64,000 bases of DNA from assembly GCF_964340395.1 (NCBI RefSeq), contig NC_135566.1, positions 9,587,001 through 9,651,000 of the forward strand, read 5' to 3'. The position numbers were made by a program, and so were the translations under genes. Each line of letters begins with the position of its first letter. Positions within the stretch are counted from its first letter, which is position 1. The notes beneath the pieces were generated by a model, which had not been told where the DNA came from, did not search any database, and saw only the letters and a list, made by a program, of their open reading frames with translations. The stretch comes from Glandiceps talaboti. Its lineage: Eukaryota; Hemichordata; Enteropneusta; Spengelidae. Of this stretch, positions 1 through 11,869 are shown piece after piece.

Positions 1-460
1 ATTGTTTCATGTCATACCATCAAAGTTTCAGTACAAGATAAACGTTAGTCTGTAAGATACAGACATTCGTGCCACACTATCAGACATTAATCACAGTTTC
101 ACTGGTGAAGAAGCCTGATAGCCAGACAACACAAAAATATATAGTCTATACATGTATAAACATGTTGGTGGTTAATATTTGCAATTCAGCATTCTACTTC
201 TTCAAGCATACTTAGCCATCACTTGTTATTGGCAAAACTCAGCCTTTATTTATGCATAAGTAGATATTATCTCTCCAATATTTTTTTGGTGACCTTGTCA
301 ACAAAACTTAGAGTAAAACACTTGACATTAATATTAACATTTACAATGAAAATCATGAAACGTGAAACAAATTGTCATCTGACTTGACAAAAATCTTACT
401 AACATTGCTACATTTTAGCACTTTGCTTACCAAATATCTCTGTTGGTTAGATTTTTATTG
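1..460. other. LZTR1 intron, no gene seen
   Basis: This is unique-looking AT-rich sequence in the intron upstream of the first LZTR1 exon of the window. I looked for the preceding LZTR1 exon, expected to encode the end of a Kelch blade before GGYTGD, and did not find it. That exon must lie to the left of the window. Confidence 0.6.
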
Positions 461-1253
461 AGCCAGACAGTAAAATGTAGCACTGTTTCTAAGATTTGTG
501 TCTAGCCAGACAGTAAAATGTAGCACTGTTTGTAAGATTTGTGTCAAGCCAGACAGTAAAATGTAGCACTGTTTGTAAGATTTGTGTCAAGCCAGACAGT
601 AAAATGTAGCACTGTTTGTAAGATTTGTGTCTCGCCAGACAGTAAAATGTAGCACTGTTTGTAAGATTTGTGTCTAGCCAGACAGTAAAATGTAGCACTG
701 TTTGTAAGATTTGTGTCAAGCCAGACAGTAAAATGTAGCACTGTTTGTAAGATTTGTGTCTCCCCAGACAGTAAAATGTAGCACTGTTTGTAAGATTTGT
801 GTCTAGCCAGACAGTAAAATGTAGCACTGTTTGTAAGATTTGTGTCAAGCCAGACAGTAAAATGTAGCACTGTTTGTAAGATTTGTGTCAAGCCAGACAG
901 TAAAATGTAGCACTGTTTGAAAGATTTGTGTCAAGCCAGACAGTAAAATGTAGCACTGTTTGTAAGATTTGTGTCTAGCCAGACAGTAAAATGTAGCACT
1001 GTTTGTAAGATTTGTGTCAAGCCAGACAGTAAAATGTAGCACTGTTTGTAAGATTTGTGTCAAGCCAGACAGTAAAATGTAGCACTGTTTGTAAGATTTG
1101 TGTCTCGCCAGACAGTAAAATGTAGCACTGTTTGTAAGATTTGTGTCTAGCCAGACAGTAAAATGTAGCACTGTTTGTAAGATTTGTGTCTCGCCAGACA
1201 GTAAAATGTAGCACTGTTTGTAAGATTTGTGTCTAGCCAGACAGTAAAATGTA
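461..1253. repeat. 43-bp tandem satellite, 18.4 copies
   Basis: Exact 43-bp units start at 461, 504, 547 and so on to 1235, with AGCCAGACAGTAAAATGTAG at the head of each. Almost all variation falls in the three bases before GCC (TCA, TCT or CTC types) plus a few single changes. Because 43 is not a multiple of 3 and the minus strand lacks stops, long repetitive open frames run through it in several frames; these are not genes. A decayed tail continues to about 1300. It lies in an LZTR1 intron, about 190 bp before an exon. Confidence 0.97.
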
Positions 1254-1440
1254 ACATTAAAATGTAAAATGTAACTGTTTGTAACATTTTTGTCGAGTCA
1301 GACGACATTTTGTTTCAGGTTTTGTGATTTTAATTGTAATGCAAAAAAGACTTTAAAACAAAATAAAAAGCCTGAAAAGGATCGTAGTGTTTTCATGGTG
1401 AGACTGAGACAAGGTGTGGTATTTTTGATTTTCATTACAG

Positions 1441-4400
1441 GTGGATATACTGGAGATATTTACTCAAATTCTAATCTGAGAAATAAGAATGATTTATTTG
1501 AGTACAGGTTTAACAATGGACAATGGACTGAATGGAAGTTTGAAGGAAGGTGAGTATTCACCTGACTGCTTTTTGACTAAGAAATGTTGTATTAGAGGGA
1601 AACCTTGCATAAATCAGTCAAGGAGACTAGTCAAAGGGGAAAACCACTCCAGGAAATAGTGACATTTTCATAACACAATAATGTCCAGATTTCAAGCAGC
1701 CACAGAGACAATTTAGCAATCATCACCTTGCAACATTTTCTTTGTAAACAAAAGACAGGTACCAATGATAAAATATAAACATAATAGTGATGAATATTGA
1801 CACTGGTGTTTTTATCTCCCCTCGTACATAGACTTCCACCAGCAAGGTCTGCGCATGGAGCTGCCGTGTATGACAAGAAACTGTGGATTTTTGCAGGATA
1901 TGATGGCAATGCCAGGTAAGTGACTATTAGCTTAGAAGAAAAAATAATGTTATATAACCTCAGATCAGGGTGAAAATATACGTAGGAATAACTGATGTAT
2001 ACCGTAAATTGTGCACTGAATTGGACCGAATTGTTCAAGCCGTTCGGATTTGTAATGACTACCTGAATTATAGAAAACTTCAGATGGCACACTAATGTAA
2101 ATCTATCCTCTACGTGTATATTTAGTCTTTTGCCTAATTGTTGTTTTTGTTCTCTTATTATAGGTTAAATGATATGTGGACTCTGAATTTGACAGGAGAT
2201 CCTAAAGTGTGGGAGGAGGTGAGATGACATTGATTTAAAGGGGAACACCACCCCAGGAAATAAAGACATGTTCATAAACTATAAGTTCTGGAGAATCATG
2301 GGAGTCAGCAGATATAATATGATATATTCATAGTCGAATAATTAATATTCATTAGTCCTCCTACATGCTTATTCCCCAAGTTTTTATAGTGTAAAAGATC
2401 TGTCATGAATATTCATTGTTCAGCCATGAATATTATATTTTTGATGACTCCCATCATGCATTGGCCCTCAGCAAAGATACCCTATGAAGACACAAGATCA
2501 ATTTGATGTTTTTCTGAAATCACAAGTAATTGTACGTATGATGGGTCATATAATATTTATTATTACACGTTCACTAGTACACAACTAATCTACAGGATGT
2601 ACACTGACTATAGCAATATGACAGGTCATGTAATATATATTATTACAGGTTCATCAATCAGGAGAACACCCTCCAACTTGCTGCAATTTTCCTGTTGCCG
2701 TGGCAAGGGACAGTATGTTTGTATTTTCTGGACAGAGTGGTGCCAAGATTACTAACAATCTCTACCAGTTTTATTTTAAAGAAAGAAGGTCAGTATTTTA
2801 TATTATTACCCAATATGGATGTTTATACATAAGGTTCAGATAGTAGTCTGCCAGATGTCAGGAGGGAGGACAATAAATATTATTGCCTTGATATTGGTTA
2901 TACGCCTAGCGCCTGAGGGCAAGGATACAATCAGCATGACATGTAACGATGTTCAAATATATGAGGCTTATGATAACATCAAGAGCTGAAGGCATGGACA
3001 CCCATATTTGGGTTGTAGTCATTTTTATTACATGGTGTATGAGTCAATATTTAATATACTATTATTGCCTGGCTGTGAGGGCACTCGTAGATGTTTATTA
3101 CCCCAATGGCTGTTATACACCAACTGTTTCCATAGGCTGAAAGCCAAGGGGAATAGTTACTTCATAGCAGCATGAGGGGTAATATGATATCTAGTGCCTG
3201 AGTACAGGCAGACAATAAGTGTTTTATATCACATCACATACTTGATATTCTGTTATATAGTCAAAGCAAATCCCCAATAAGACGTCTGTGCTATGTTAAT
3301 ATTGCCCTAGGGAAAATAGAACAAGGCTAGTGCCCCCATATGCAAATTGGGGTCACTGTAGGTCACCACATGACATTATGTAATATAATAACCATTTATG
3401 TAAAATAATTACAAAAAAAAGTCTAACAAATGATATCCTTGAAAAATGTAGCCTTGATAATCATGAATCATTGTTTTTTTCGTTGGATGAAACTTATTTT
3501 GGTCTAAACCAAACCCTACTCGTAAACTAAATGAATTACATTTTTACTTGTCATCGATCTTTTAAATGTCACCCTTTAATTTGTGAACATGTGGATTACT
3601 GGTATATAAATGTGAATTGTTTATTTACAGATGGAGGAAAATACCCACAGAGCATATTTTGAGGGGTGCACCCCCTCCCCCACAAAGACGATATGGTCAC
3701 ACAATGGTAGCATTTGATAGATATTTATATGTGTTTGGAGGTGCCGCTGACAATACCCTGCCTAATGATTTACATTGGTAAGATTAGCATATCAATTGGC
3801 TGCTTTGTGATCAGTTTGAAATTTGGTGTATTGCAGTGGAGCAAAGTGTCCTTTTTATGGTAAACTATTGTAACTGTTCCTCAAGTACATAACCTCAAAC
3901 ATAATTCGCAGTTCAAATAAAGGAAAGAAGTGAGGGGTCACTATACAAATTTTAAGGAAAGGTCAAAGTGATATCAAAATCTAGTCATTTTAGAATCCAA
4001 TATGGCCGTCGAATCCAATATGGCCGTAAAATCCAATATGGCCACTGAATACTGTGTTATCTCTATGGGAGAAATAACAGATTGTCGATTTCTTAAACAA
4101 GAGAATGAACCCTTAAATTCCTTATATATTTCAAAATAATCAGGAAAACTTTTCACATGGCATATTCTCAGAGAGAATTGAAGAATTTTGATTTCCCTGT
4201 ATTGGGTCCAAATAAATTTACAAAAAGCTGATGTTTTGGGAATGCTGAATGACATTTCATACCGTATCGTATAATCTTTTACAGCTTTGATTTAGACAGC
4301 GAAACATGGGATCTTGTAATACCCTCACCAGATAGTGAGGTAAGTGGTAATATCTATGTATACGATGTACAGTTCAGTTTTGATAAGTAAGTGTAAACTT

Positions 4401-7400
4401 ATTAGCCCATGATTTTGTTATTTTACGTGCCCATGAGTCTTCCATTTGTGCTAAGTTTGAATGAATACAGTCAGTGCATTGAAGCACACCCCTTGACTAT
4501 CTTACCTTTGTGCTGAGTTTCAATGACACCATCTAATGTATCTAAGGAGACCCCTGTCTTTCTTTATTTGTACCAAGTTTGAATGAACATGCAGAGAAAG
4601 AGCTGGAATCAGAGCAATTATGTACCCTATGTTGTATTTTTTGTTTACATTTGATGTAGGTACCTAGTGGTAGGTTGTTCCATGCTGCAGCTGTTATTGG
4701 TGATGCGCTATTTATATTTGGTGGCACAATTGACAACAACATCAGAAGTGGCGAGATTTACAGATTTCAGGTAGGATGATAAATATACATACAGTTCAGA
4801 GGTCATGGGTCAGAGTTCATTGGGCAAAGTTCAATCAACTAGTATGAAATTCACAGAAATTGAACCGACAACAGCAAGAATCTAATGTCAGAGCAGGTCA
4901 GGTCAAGGACTTTTTTCAAAGCAAATTGTTGATACAAGTGTCACAATTTCACATTCATGACTACAGAAACACAAACGTGAAATTAATGTAACTCACTCAG
5001 ACTAACAATATGCTTTTCAAAAACAATATCTTAACGCCTGGTGTGACATCCAGAAAGAGATTGCTATGTCCAGTCAGTTAGATCGAGGAATGGCAACGAA
5101 CCGAAAAACATTATTGAATACGGCAAGGTAAAAACAGTGGCATGAAAAAAGGTTATATTTTTAACTTCTTTTTAGTTATAACATAGAGTGGTAAAACTTG
5201 CCTTTTCGCGTATTTCAGTTCCAAGCATATCCCAAGTGTACATTGAAAGATGACTTTGGAAGACTACTAGAAAGTCAACAGTTTGCAGATGTACATTTCC
5301 TCATAGGCAAGGTAAGTGTCTGTTATCTCGTCACACATTCCTTGATCCATCATTGACCCATCATTGATGATATAGCTAGAGCCAAGTAAACCTGTCTTCC
5401 TCACATCAAAGCTATTTTTGGTAGTCTTTGTTTTGTAGGGAGTGTCATCAGAACTATGTGGGGAGACTCCACCCACTATTCATCTTTTAGAGAGTATCAT
5501 CCGATTTCGGTGGTGCTAGTTAGCAAGGTCTCTCCCACAGGTGTTAAAATATTGGATCTTAGACAAAACTTTTTATTAGTAATGTAACCATTGTTATTAT
5601 ATATCAGGATGAAGTCTGTATACCAGCGCATACAGCCATTGTTGCTGCAAGGTCACAATGGTTGAGATCAAGAATCCAACAGGCTAGAGAACAGGTATGT
5701 GAAAATAGCATTGTTCACACTCAATTGAACATATATGTATAAATATATTTACATCAGTATGTATACAAAGACACTATTTTAGGGGTTGACTAGATTCGTG
5801 AGGGTATCAACTTGTAGATGTATACCGAAAGGTGAAAATTGCATGACCTGAAAGTAATAACCAAGTGGAGGCTGAGTAACTTGTAATAGATTTTGTTGAA
5901 TGTAGTCACATGATGAACCACATGGTGCATTCTAGACATAAACCAAGGTTGTGTGAAGATATATTTCTATCGTGTCTTATTTCTAACTCTTGTATATCCT
6001 TTGAAGATGACCTGTTATATCAAGTAACAGGTATTATGTGACTTTTTCTGTGTTGTCTGTGTTTTAGATGTACGAGAGTCTTCCAGTGACAAAGGGAAAG
6101 AAGAAAGTACCTAAACCACTACAAGTAGCATTAAAAGATGCAACGCCTGCAGCGTTTCAAATTGTTTTAACTTTTATTTACACAGATAGGATACACAAAG
6201 CAGTCAAAGGTCAGTATACTGTCATGATGTCATCACATTAAGTTTTCCCTGTAGTCGACCAGGTATCTATGCAGAGCAATGTTCCATTGTCAAACACATC
6301 TGTGGTATTACAAGTTTGCCATACTTAACCAGCAGTTTTCCACTGTAAAATGATACCTTTCCCACAGGTAATCATACTGTATGTAAGCAGCATCCCTTTG
6401 TGCAACACAAGGTTCTCATTTCAATAATTCAATAAATTTACATAAAACCAAAAGTATTGTACATATGACACTGATAGGGTATTAGACTTAACCAGCTATT
6501 AACATAATGATATGACATGAAATTTGCATATTACAGGCTATGAAGAAAGGGGTATAGAAGTGGTGTTACTTACGATGGATGTGTATAGGCTATCTTTACA
6601 GTTTCATTTATGCCGATTAGAACAACTCTGTGTGCAGTATTTGGAAGCTTCCATTGGACACAACAATGTCTTGGTTGCCTTACAAAGTGCTGCTGACCTC
6701 AAACTAGACTTTGTAAAGGTAAGACGTCTCTCAGACAGTTTTACTTACTAGGACCTCTGAAAGTCAGTGATATACAAATTTTGTCAACGTTAGAAGGTCT
6801 ATATATATGCTTACACCTAATTCTGACTTGCTAGCTTCTGAATTAAAATTTTTTCCTTTGTGGGTCAAAGTGATAAAAACTAGGTTTTCTTGTTAGCAGG
6901 CACACAGTAAGAGGAATGAGAATGCCTAATTTCTGTGCCTCATATATAATTTTTGAGCATCAGTGACGTTTCAAATTGGCTCAGAAGGGATCCTGCCTCT
7001 ACAGTACACACACACTCACCAGTCCTGTTCTGTCAGAATCTTTGAGGTTGACGTGAAATAGAGAACTTTATTGTACCAATTCTAACCTTACAGTATGTCT
7101 TTATAATATCAAATATCAAAATATGTTTACTTTCCATGTTAATAAAAACACATGGAAATTCATCTCTTGGTTACTTTGCGCATGTAAAATTACATACATA
7201 CATGCATACATACATACATACATACATACATACATACATACATACCTACCTACCTACCTACCTACCTACCTACATACATACATACATACATACATACATA
7301 CATACATACATACATACATACATTCATACCTACCTACCTACCTACCTACCTACCTACCTACCTACCTACCTACCTACCTACCTACCTACCTACCTACCTA

Positions 7401-7426
7401 CCTACCTACATACATACATACATACA

Positions 7427-7457
<31 letters not shown>

Positions 7458-8585
7458 GAGATATTTTGGGAAAGTTTCTGTGTGCTCTTGGTATCATTAA
7501 ACATACAAAATGTCTTTTCTATTTGTAGGAATTCTGCTTAACTTTCATTGTCAAAGACAGTAATTACAATGACATTGTAATGAGTGAAGAATTTGAATCT
7601 TTGTCCCAACCGTTGATGGTAGAAACCATCCGACGTCGTCAGCTGCCACCAACTAGACCTCCACCTGAACCTTACATTGATGTGGTTAAAACAAGTAAGT
7701 TCTGTGTTATTATGCAATGAGAAATTAAACTGATGATACATGAACAGTTAGGGACGAGATCAATAGTTCAATGTAGGATTAAAAAAAAAAATTGCCTGGT
7801 TGGGTGTTTTTAGCTGATTGGTTAAATTCACTATTGTATCACAACCAATCAGAAAGAACCTGGTAAGTGCTTCACATTCCCTTGTTGGGTGTTTTTAGCT
7901 GATTGGTTAAATTCACTATTGTATCACAACCAATCAGAAAGAACCTGGTAAGTGCTTCACATTCCCTGTTCCCTGGTTGGCTGTTTTTAGCTGATTGGTT
8001 AAATTCACTATTATATCACAGCCAATCAGAAAGAGCCTGGTAAGTGCTTCACATTCCCTGGTTGGCTGTTTTTAGCTGATTGGTTAAATTCACTATTATA
8101 TCACAACCAATCAGAAAGAACCTGGTAAGTGCTTCACATTCCCTTGTTGGGTGTTTTTAGCTGATCGGTTAAATTCACTATTGTATCACAGCCAATCAGC
8201 ACTTTTTTTTTATTTTCCCTGTTACAGCCAACTCATTAGAACAAGACACTGAATCATTCCTGAAGAGTTCAGTGGGGAAGGAATTCTGTGATATAACTCT
8301 ACTATTAGATGGAACTCCTGTACCAGCACATAGAGCTATACTTGCTGCCAGAAGTAGTTACTTTGAAGCTATGTTCAGATCATTTATGCCAGACAATGAA
8401 CAAGTCAATGTAAGTGAACATTCTGTATAATAGTGGTAGCTGCACATATTTACATGCACGTATGCACGCAGACATGCATGCACACACACACAGACACACA
8501 CACACATATGCACCTACACATGGGTGTGTGGTGTATGTGTGTGTATGTGCGTGCATGGCAGCTGGTGGCCTCCAACATCGAGAAG

Positions 8586-8663
<78 letters not shown>

Positions 8664-11068
8664 TTATATATAATACTCAATTTATCACAATATGGTGAAT
8701 TCTGTTGTGTATATAAAAAGTATGTAGATACTTCTTTCAATTCAATTCAAATCAGTGCATACCTTTATTATCACGTCATCATCATTACTCATTTTTATCT
8801 GCCTGCAGTGTTTCCTCATAGGTTTATGATCATCAATTGATAAAATGAACTCTCAAACTAATACTAACCAAACCAGACATAAAAAATTATATTCCGAGTA
8901 AAAATTAAATTAATTCTTAGGAAAAAATTAGTTATTCAGTTTTAGTGATTCACCTAGAGTTTTATACAAATTCAGTGATTTATTGAATGAAAGTCTGTGT
9001 TCAAGTCTATTCATACAGTCTATGTTGCCATTCGAGAATCTGCAAGCCCAGAATTCAACTTACCATACTGAGCCATGTTAGCGCCCTCTCTCAAGCCAAA
9101 TATGTCTGATGTCTGTATTATACATTTATGTGAGATACATGTATTATACATTATGGTTCATTCCGATTTCAGGAATTTGACCCTCAAAATAGTGAAGTCA
9201 AGCTTCAGGTAACCACAGATTCAAATGTTCTTATTTTTTAACTTACCGCAATCTTATGTTTAAACTTTGAAATACGGAATTTTCTAACTACTGCCTAGAA
9301 TTCTTCCAAATACAGATATTAAGAACTAACACAGAAGTTGTTTTGTATGCAAATTATGTTAATTTTAATGCAAAGCAAAAGAGTAGCATCTCATCTTATT
9401 TGGCTAATAGTATGTAAATTATGTTCATTTATATGCAAATTAAACTTGTATTAAAAGTCTGACAAGTGGTTATAGGAAATACTGCAAGCAGATAATAAAA
9501 AAGTCATAAGTTTATCAACATTTTGCACCTTGGTTATAAATTAATTTCATGTTTGTTTTATTTATCTCTCTTCTCTCTAGATCACCATTGGTGAAATGAT
9601 TCCCTCAAAGCAGGCGTTTGATTCATTACTACGATATATTTACTACGGAGACGTTACCATGCCTCCTGAAGATTCACTGTATCCTTTGTTCTGAAAACAC
9701 TAGAATTGATCCGAAAAAGAATGACTGCTTTGTAAACCTGATTTTAATATATATACGTGACGTGTGATTTTAACAATCACTATATCATTGAAACTGGAAT
9801 CATTTTTTGTTATGAGGTCACAAGGATATGATAAAGCTGGAAGTGCAAAGCCTACACATCAAAATTTACTTCTATTGCTATGTAAATTTTCATGCAAAAA
9901 GTATGCAAATTAAGGATCGTGATTTAATTAGAAGAATTGAAATATATCAACAATATTTGAGATGTTGTTCGGTGATTTACAAGTGTTTGCTAGCCTGCAG
10001 ACTTCTTATACCACTCAAGGTCACATCAATACACTTGAACTTCAGCAGGGATGGACTAGTTACAATGCACGTTCAAGTTCAATCCATTCATCTAACTTTT
10101 TCACATGTCTGTATCAATTTATGTTTTGATATTTGCTTAATTGTCGTCTCCAGATATTTATTCTCTGCCCCATACTATTACGGATTCACCAACAATCGAC
10201 TACAGGCTTTCTGTAAGCAGAACTTAGAAATGAATGTCTCCTTTAAAAATGTTGTACAAATATTAGAAGCAGCTGACAAAATCCAGGCACAAGATATGAA
10301 GAAACATGCACTGAGTATCATTACACACAATTTCCCTAAGGTGAGTGGTGCTCATCTTTACTGTGAAATTGTAGACACGACACCAAATAGAATCTATGGT
10401 TATATGCACCTTGGAAATAACTGTTTACACTTTTGCTGTTGCTGTGGTCAAGGAAACTCCAACCCATTGTCAGTGAAGTTTTTTGAAATAGCAGTCAAAA
10501 TGTTATCAAAATTAAGCCACTTTAGAATCCAATATGGCCACTGAATCCAATATGGCCACTGGATCCAATATGGCCACTGAATAGTGTGTTAACACTAATG
10601 AAAAATAAAAGATTCCTGATTTCCGTGAAAACCAGCTGATGGACCCCTCCCAACCCCCAACCCCAATTTCAAATGTACGAGGACAATCTTGCAAACTGTG
10701 GTGATATTTTAAGAATCTTGCTTTTCAGTGAAATTCATCCATTCTACCATAAAAGTAATCTAAGGGAATTCAATATGCTGCTTGTATGTTGAACATGGAT
10801 TTCATGAAACTGATGTACCTGATGGATAATGAAGTTATAATATCTCGTTTGAACTGTCCACATTTCATCAAACTTTGAAATATTTACAATTCATGAATCA
10901 TTGCACAATGGAAGAATAACTTGTATTCTACTGCTTTTCCAGGTTGCTAAGTTACCAAGAATCCGTTCGCTAAATCGTGAGTTATTACTGGATGTTATGG
11001 ATGCATTGGCTGAACACATGGCAGAAGGAAAACTGTGTCAAGATTTCTCTGAACAACTAGGACCATGA
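1441..11068 (+). CDS. LZTR1: LZTR1, Kelch/BTB-BACK CUL3 adaptor (5' partial)
   Basis: Sixteen coding exons: 1441-1549, 1832-1915, 2164-2218, 2649-2788, 3631-3777, 4285-4339, 4660-4770, 5219-5311, 5608-5694, 6068-6209, 6537-6718, 7529-7694, 8228-8409, 9581-9678, 10154-10340, 10943-11068 (TGA at 11066). All introns are GT-AG and the phases join, giving about 653 residues. Order: Kelch repeats ([55 protein letters not shown]), BTB1 from DVHFLIG, BACK, BTB2 from [10 protein letters not shown] ([20 protein letters not shown]), BACK, C-terminal helices. The family is the CUL3 adaptor that ubiquitinates RAS-type GTPases such as RIT1 (established for vertebrate LZTR1). The N-terminal Kelch blades lie left of the window. 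The linker between the last Kelch exons is about 55 residues shorter than the human one as I remember it. Confidence 0.96.
1633..1680 (+). mobile_element. MITE fragment, AGGGGAAAACCACTCC end
   Basis: A decayed end of the inverted-repeat family that is complete at 20079-20449. It reads AAAGGGGAAAACCACTCC followed by AGGAAATAGTGACATTTTCATAA, matching the 20079 end with a few changes. It lies in an LZTR1 intron. No partner end was identified. Confidence 0.6.
2235..2480 (+). mobile_element. MITE copy with TTAA next to its left end
   Basis: TTAA (2235-2238) is followed by AGGGGAACACCACCCCAGG, the same terminal sequence as the element at 20079. Interior similarity (a stretch near 2397-2470 resembling 20223-20290) suggests a longer related copy. 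The right inverted end was not found, so the right boundary is approximate. Confidence 0.6.
3974..4110. repeat. Dispersed repeat with AATCCAATATGGCC units, copy 1
   Basis: Three tandem units of AATCCAATATGGCC with 3-4 nt spacers, preceded by CATTTTAGAATCC and followed by CTGAATACTGTGTTA. The same arrangement occurs at 10512-10600 in another intron of the same gene. Confidence 0.8.
7191..7456. repeat. Compound (CATA)n/(CTAC)n microsatellite
   Basis: Tetranucleotide blocks alternate CATA, CTAC, CATA, CTAC, CATA over about 265 bp without loss of 4-bp phase. It sits in the LZTR1 intron ending at 7528. Open frames reading YIHTYIHT or YLPTYLPT are artefacts of the repeat. Confidence 0.97.
7751..8205. 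repeat. 85-bp array of inverted CCAAT boxes
   Basis: Five units begin near 7800, 7885, 7977, 8062 and 8147 (period 85, one of 92). Each carries CTGATTGGTT, about 20 bp of spacer, then a CCAATCAG box (AACCAATCAG in most units), forming a hairpin with a 10-bp stem and two NF-Y-type CCAAT boxes. Unit 5 has CTGATCGG. The array follows a terminal motif (GGGACGAGATCAATAGTTCA at 7751) also found at both ends of the 30692-31132 element. It ends about 25 bp before the acceptor of the LZTR1 BTB2 exon at 8228. Confidence 0.9.
8450..8670. repeat. CA/TG microsatellite
   Basis: Imperfect CA/TG sequence from about 8470 leads into a pure (CA)n run at 8587-8655, then a short TA run. It lies directly downstream of an LZTR1 donor site (8410). 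Confidence 0.97.
9173..9208 (+). other. LZTR1: Candidate 36-nt LZTR1 cassette microexon
   Basis: GATTTCAG precedes it and GTAACC follows CAG at its end. The 36 nt are in phase with exons 8228-8409 and 9581-9678 and would insert [12 protein letters not shown] between VN and ITIGEM of BTB2. Vertebrate LZTR1 as I know it has no residues here, and skipping preserves the frame. It may be an alternative exon or a chance pair of splice sites. Confidence 0.5.
10512..10620. repeat. Dispersed repeat with AATCCAATATGGCC units, copy 2
   Basis: CACTTTAGAATCCAATATGG starts three AATCCAATATGGCC units, then CTGAATAGTGTGTTA, in the same order and orientation as copy 1 near 3974. It lies in the LZTR1 intron between 10340 and 10943. 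Confidence 0.8.
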
Positions 11069-11194
11069 CTACCAATGGAATCATCACCTATACTACCAAG
11101 ATCATATACAATGTAGTATGATTGTAGTAGACATATTTCATATGCTACGATGTTTGCTTGTATCGATAATGGGTTACTACCCAGTAAATGTCCT

Positions 11195-11700
11195 CATTTG
11201 TACAATGCACATGTATAAAATAGTGTCTATTTCACTTGATATGTACAGTGCTTGCAGTGCTACTTTTTACAATGCACATGGAATAAAATAGCGTCTATTT
11301 CATTTGATACAATGATTGCATTGCTAATTTGTATCTGTACATGTACAATATACATGAGATAAAATAACATCTATTTCACTTGATACAGTGCTTGTTTGCT
11401 ACTTTGTATCTGCATTTGTACAATGCACAAAGAATAGTGTCCTTTTCACTTGATACAATGTTTGTACTGATACTTTGTATCTGTATGTGTACAATGTACA
11501 GGAGATAAAATAGCGACCATTTCACTCCATACAATTTTTGCATTGCTACTTTGTATCTGCATTTGTAGAATGCACAGGAAGTAAAAATAGTGTTCACTGC
11601 ACTTGATACAATGTTTGAAAGATTGGCTACCTTGTATCTGCATTATCTAATATTAATACTTAAAGAGTGTCAATTTCACTAAACTTGTTACAGTGATTCC
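11195..11700. repeat. Degenerate ~75-bp tandem array in LZTR1 3' flank
   Basis: Six to eight diverged units each contain a GTACAATGCACA-like block, a GATAAAATAGYGTC-like block, TTTCACTTGATACA and GCTACTTTGTATCTG. Spacing between ATAAAATAG blocks is about 67-76 bp. The array begins about 130 bp after the LZTR1 stop and is probably in its 3' UTR. Weaker traces run on to about 11860. Confidence 0.85.
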
Positions 11701-11869
11701 CCATATCACTAAATTGACTATTTTGTACCAGATTCTGTATTTGTTCATGGCATATGAAGGAAAATAATGTCCAATTCACTTGATACAATATTGGCTTTCT
11801 TGTGTCTGCATTTTGACAATGGAAATTAAGTAAAATAGCATCCATTGCACATTTCACAATGTTTCCTTG

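Noticed and set aside
489-1214. Several open frames of 65-119 codons on the minus strand
   Set aside because: They are translations of the 43-bp satellite in different frames. The repeat lacks stops on that strand; there is no gene signal.
7123-7500. Open frames rich in YIHT and YLPT
   Set aside because: Low-complexity translation of the CATA/CTAC microsatellite in an LZTR1 intron.
8380-8840. Open frames of repeated CV or TH
   Set aside because: Translation of the CA/TG microsatellite.
9828-10544. 238-codon open frame on the plus strand
   Set aside because: Only 10154-10340 is exon (LZTR1). The flanks are intron read-through without similarity to the family.
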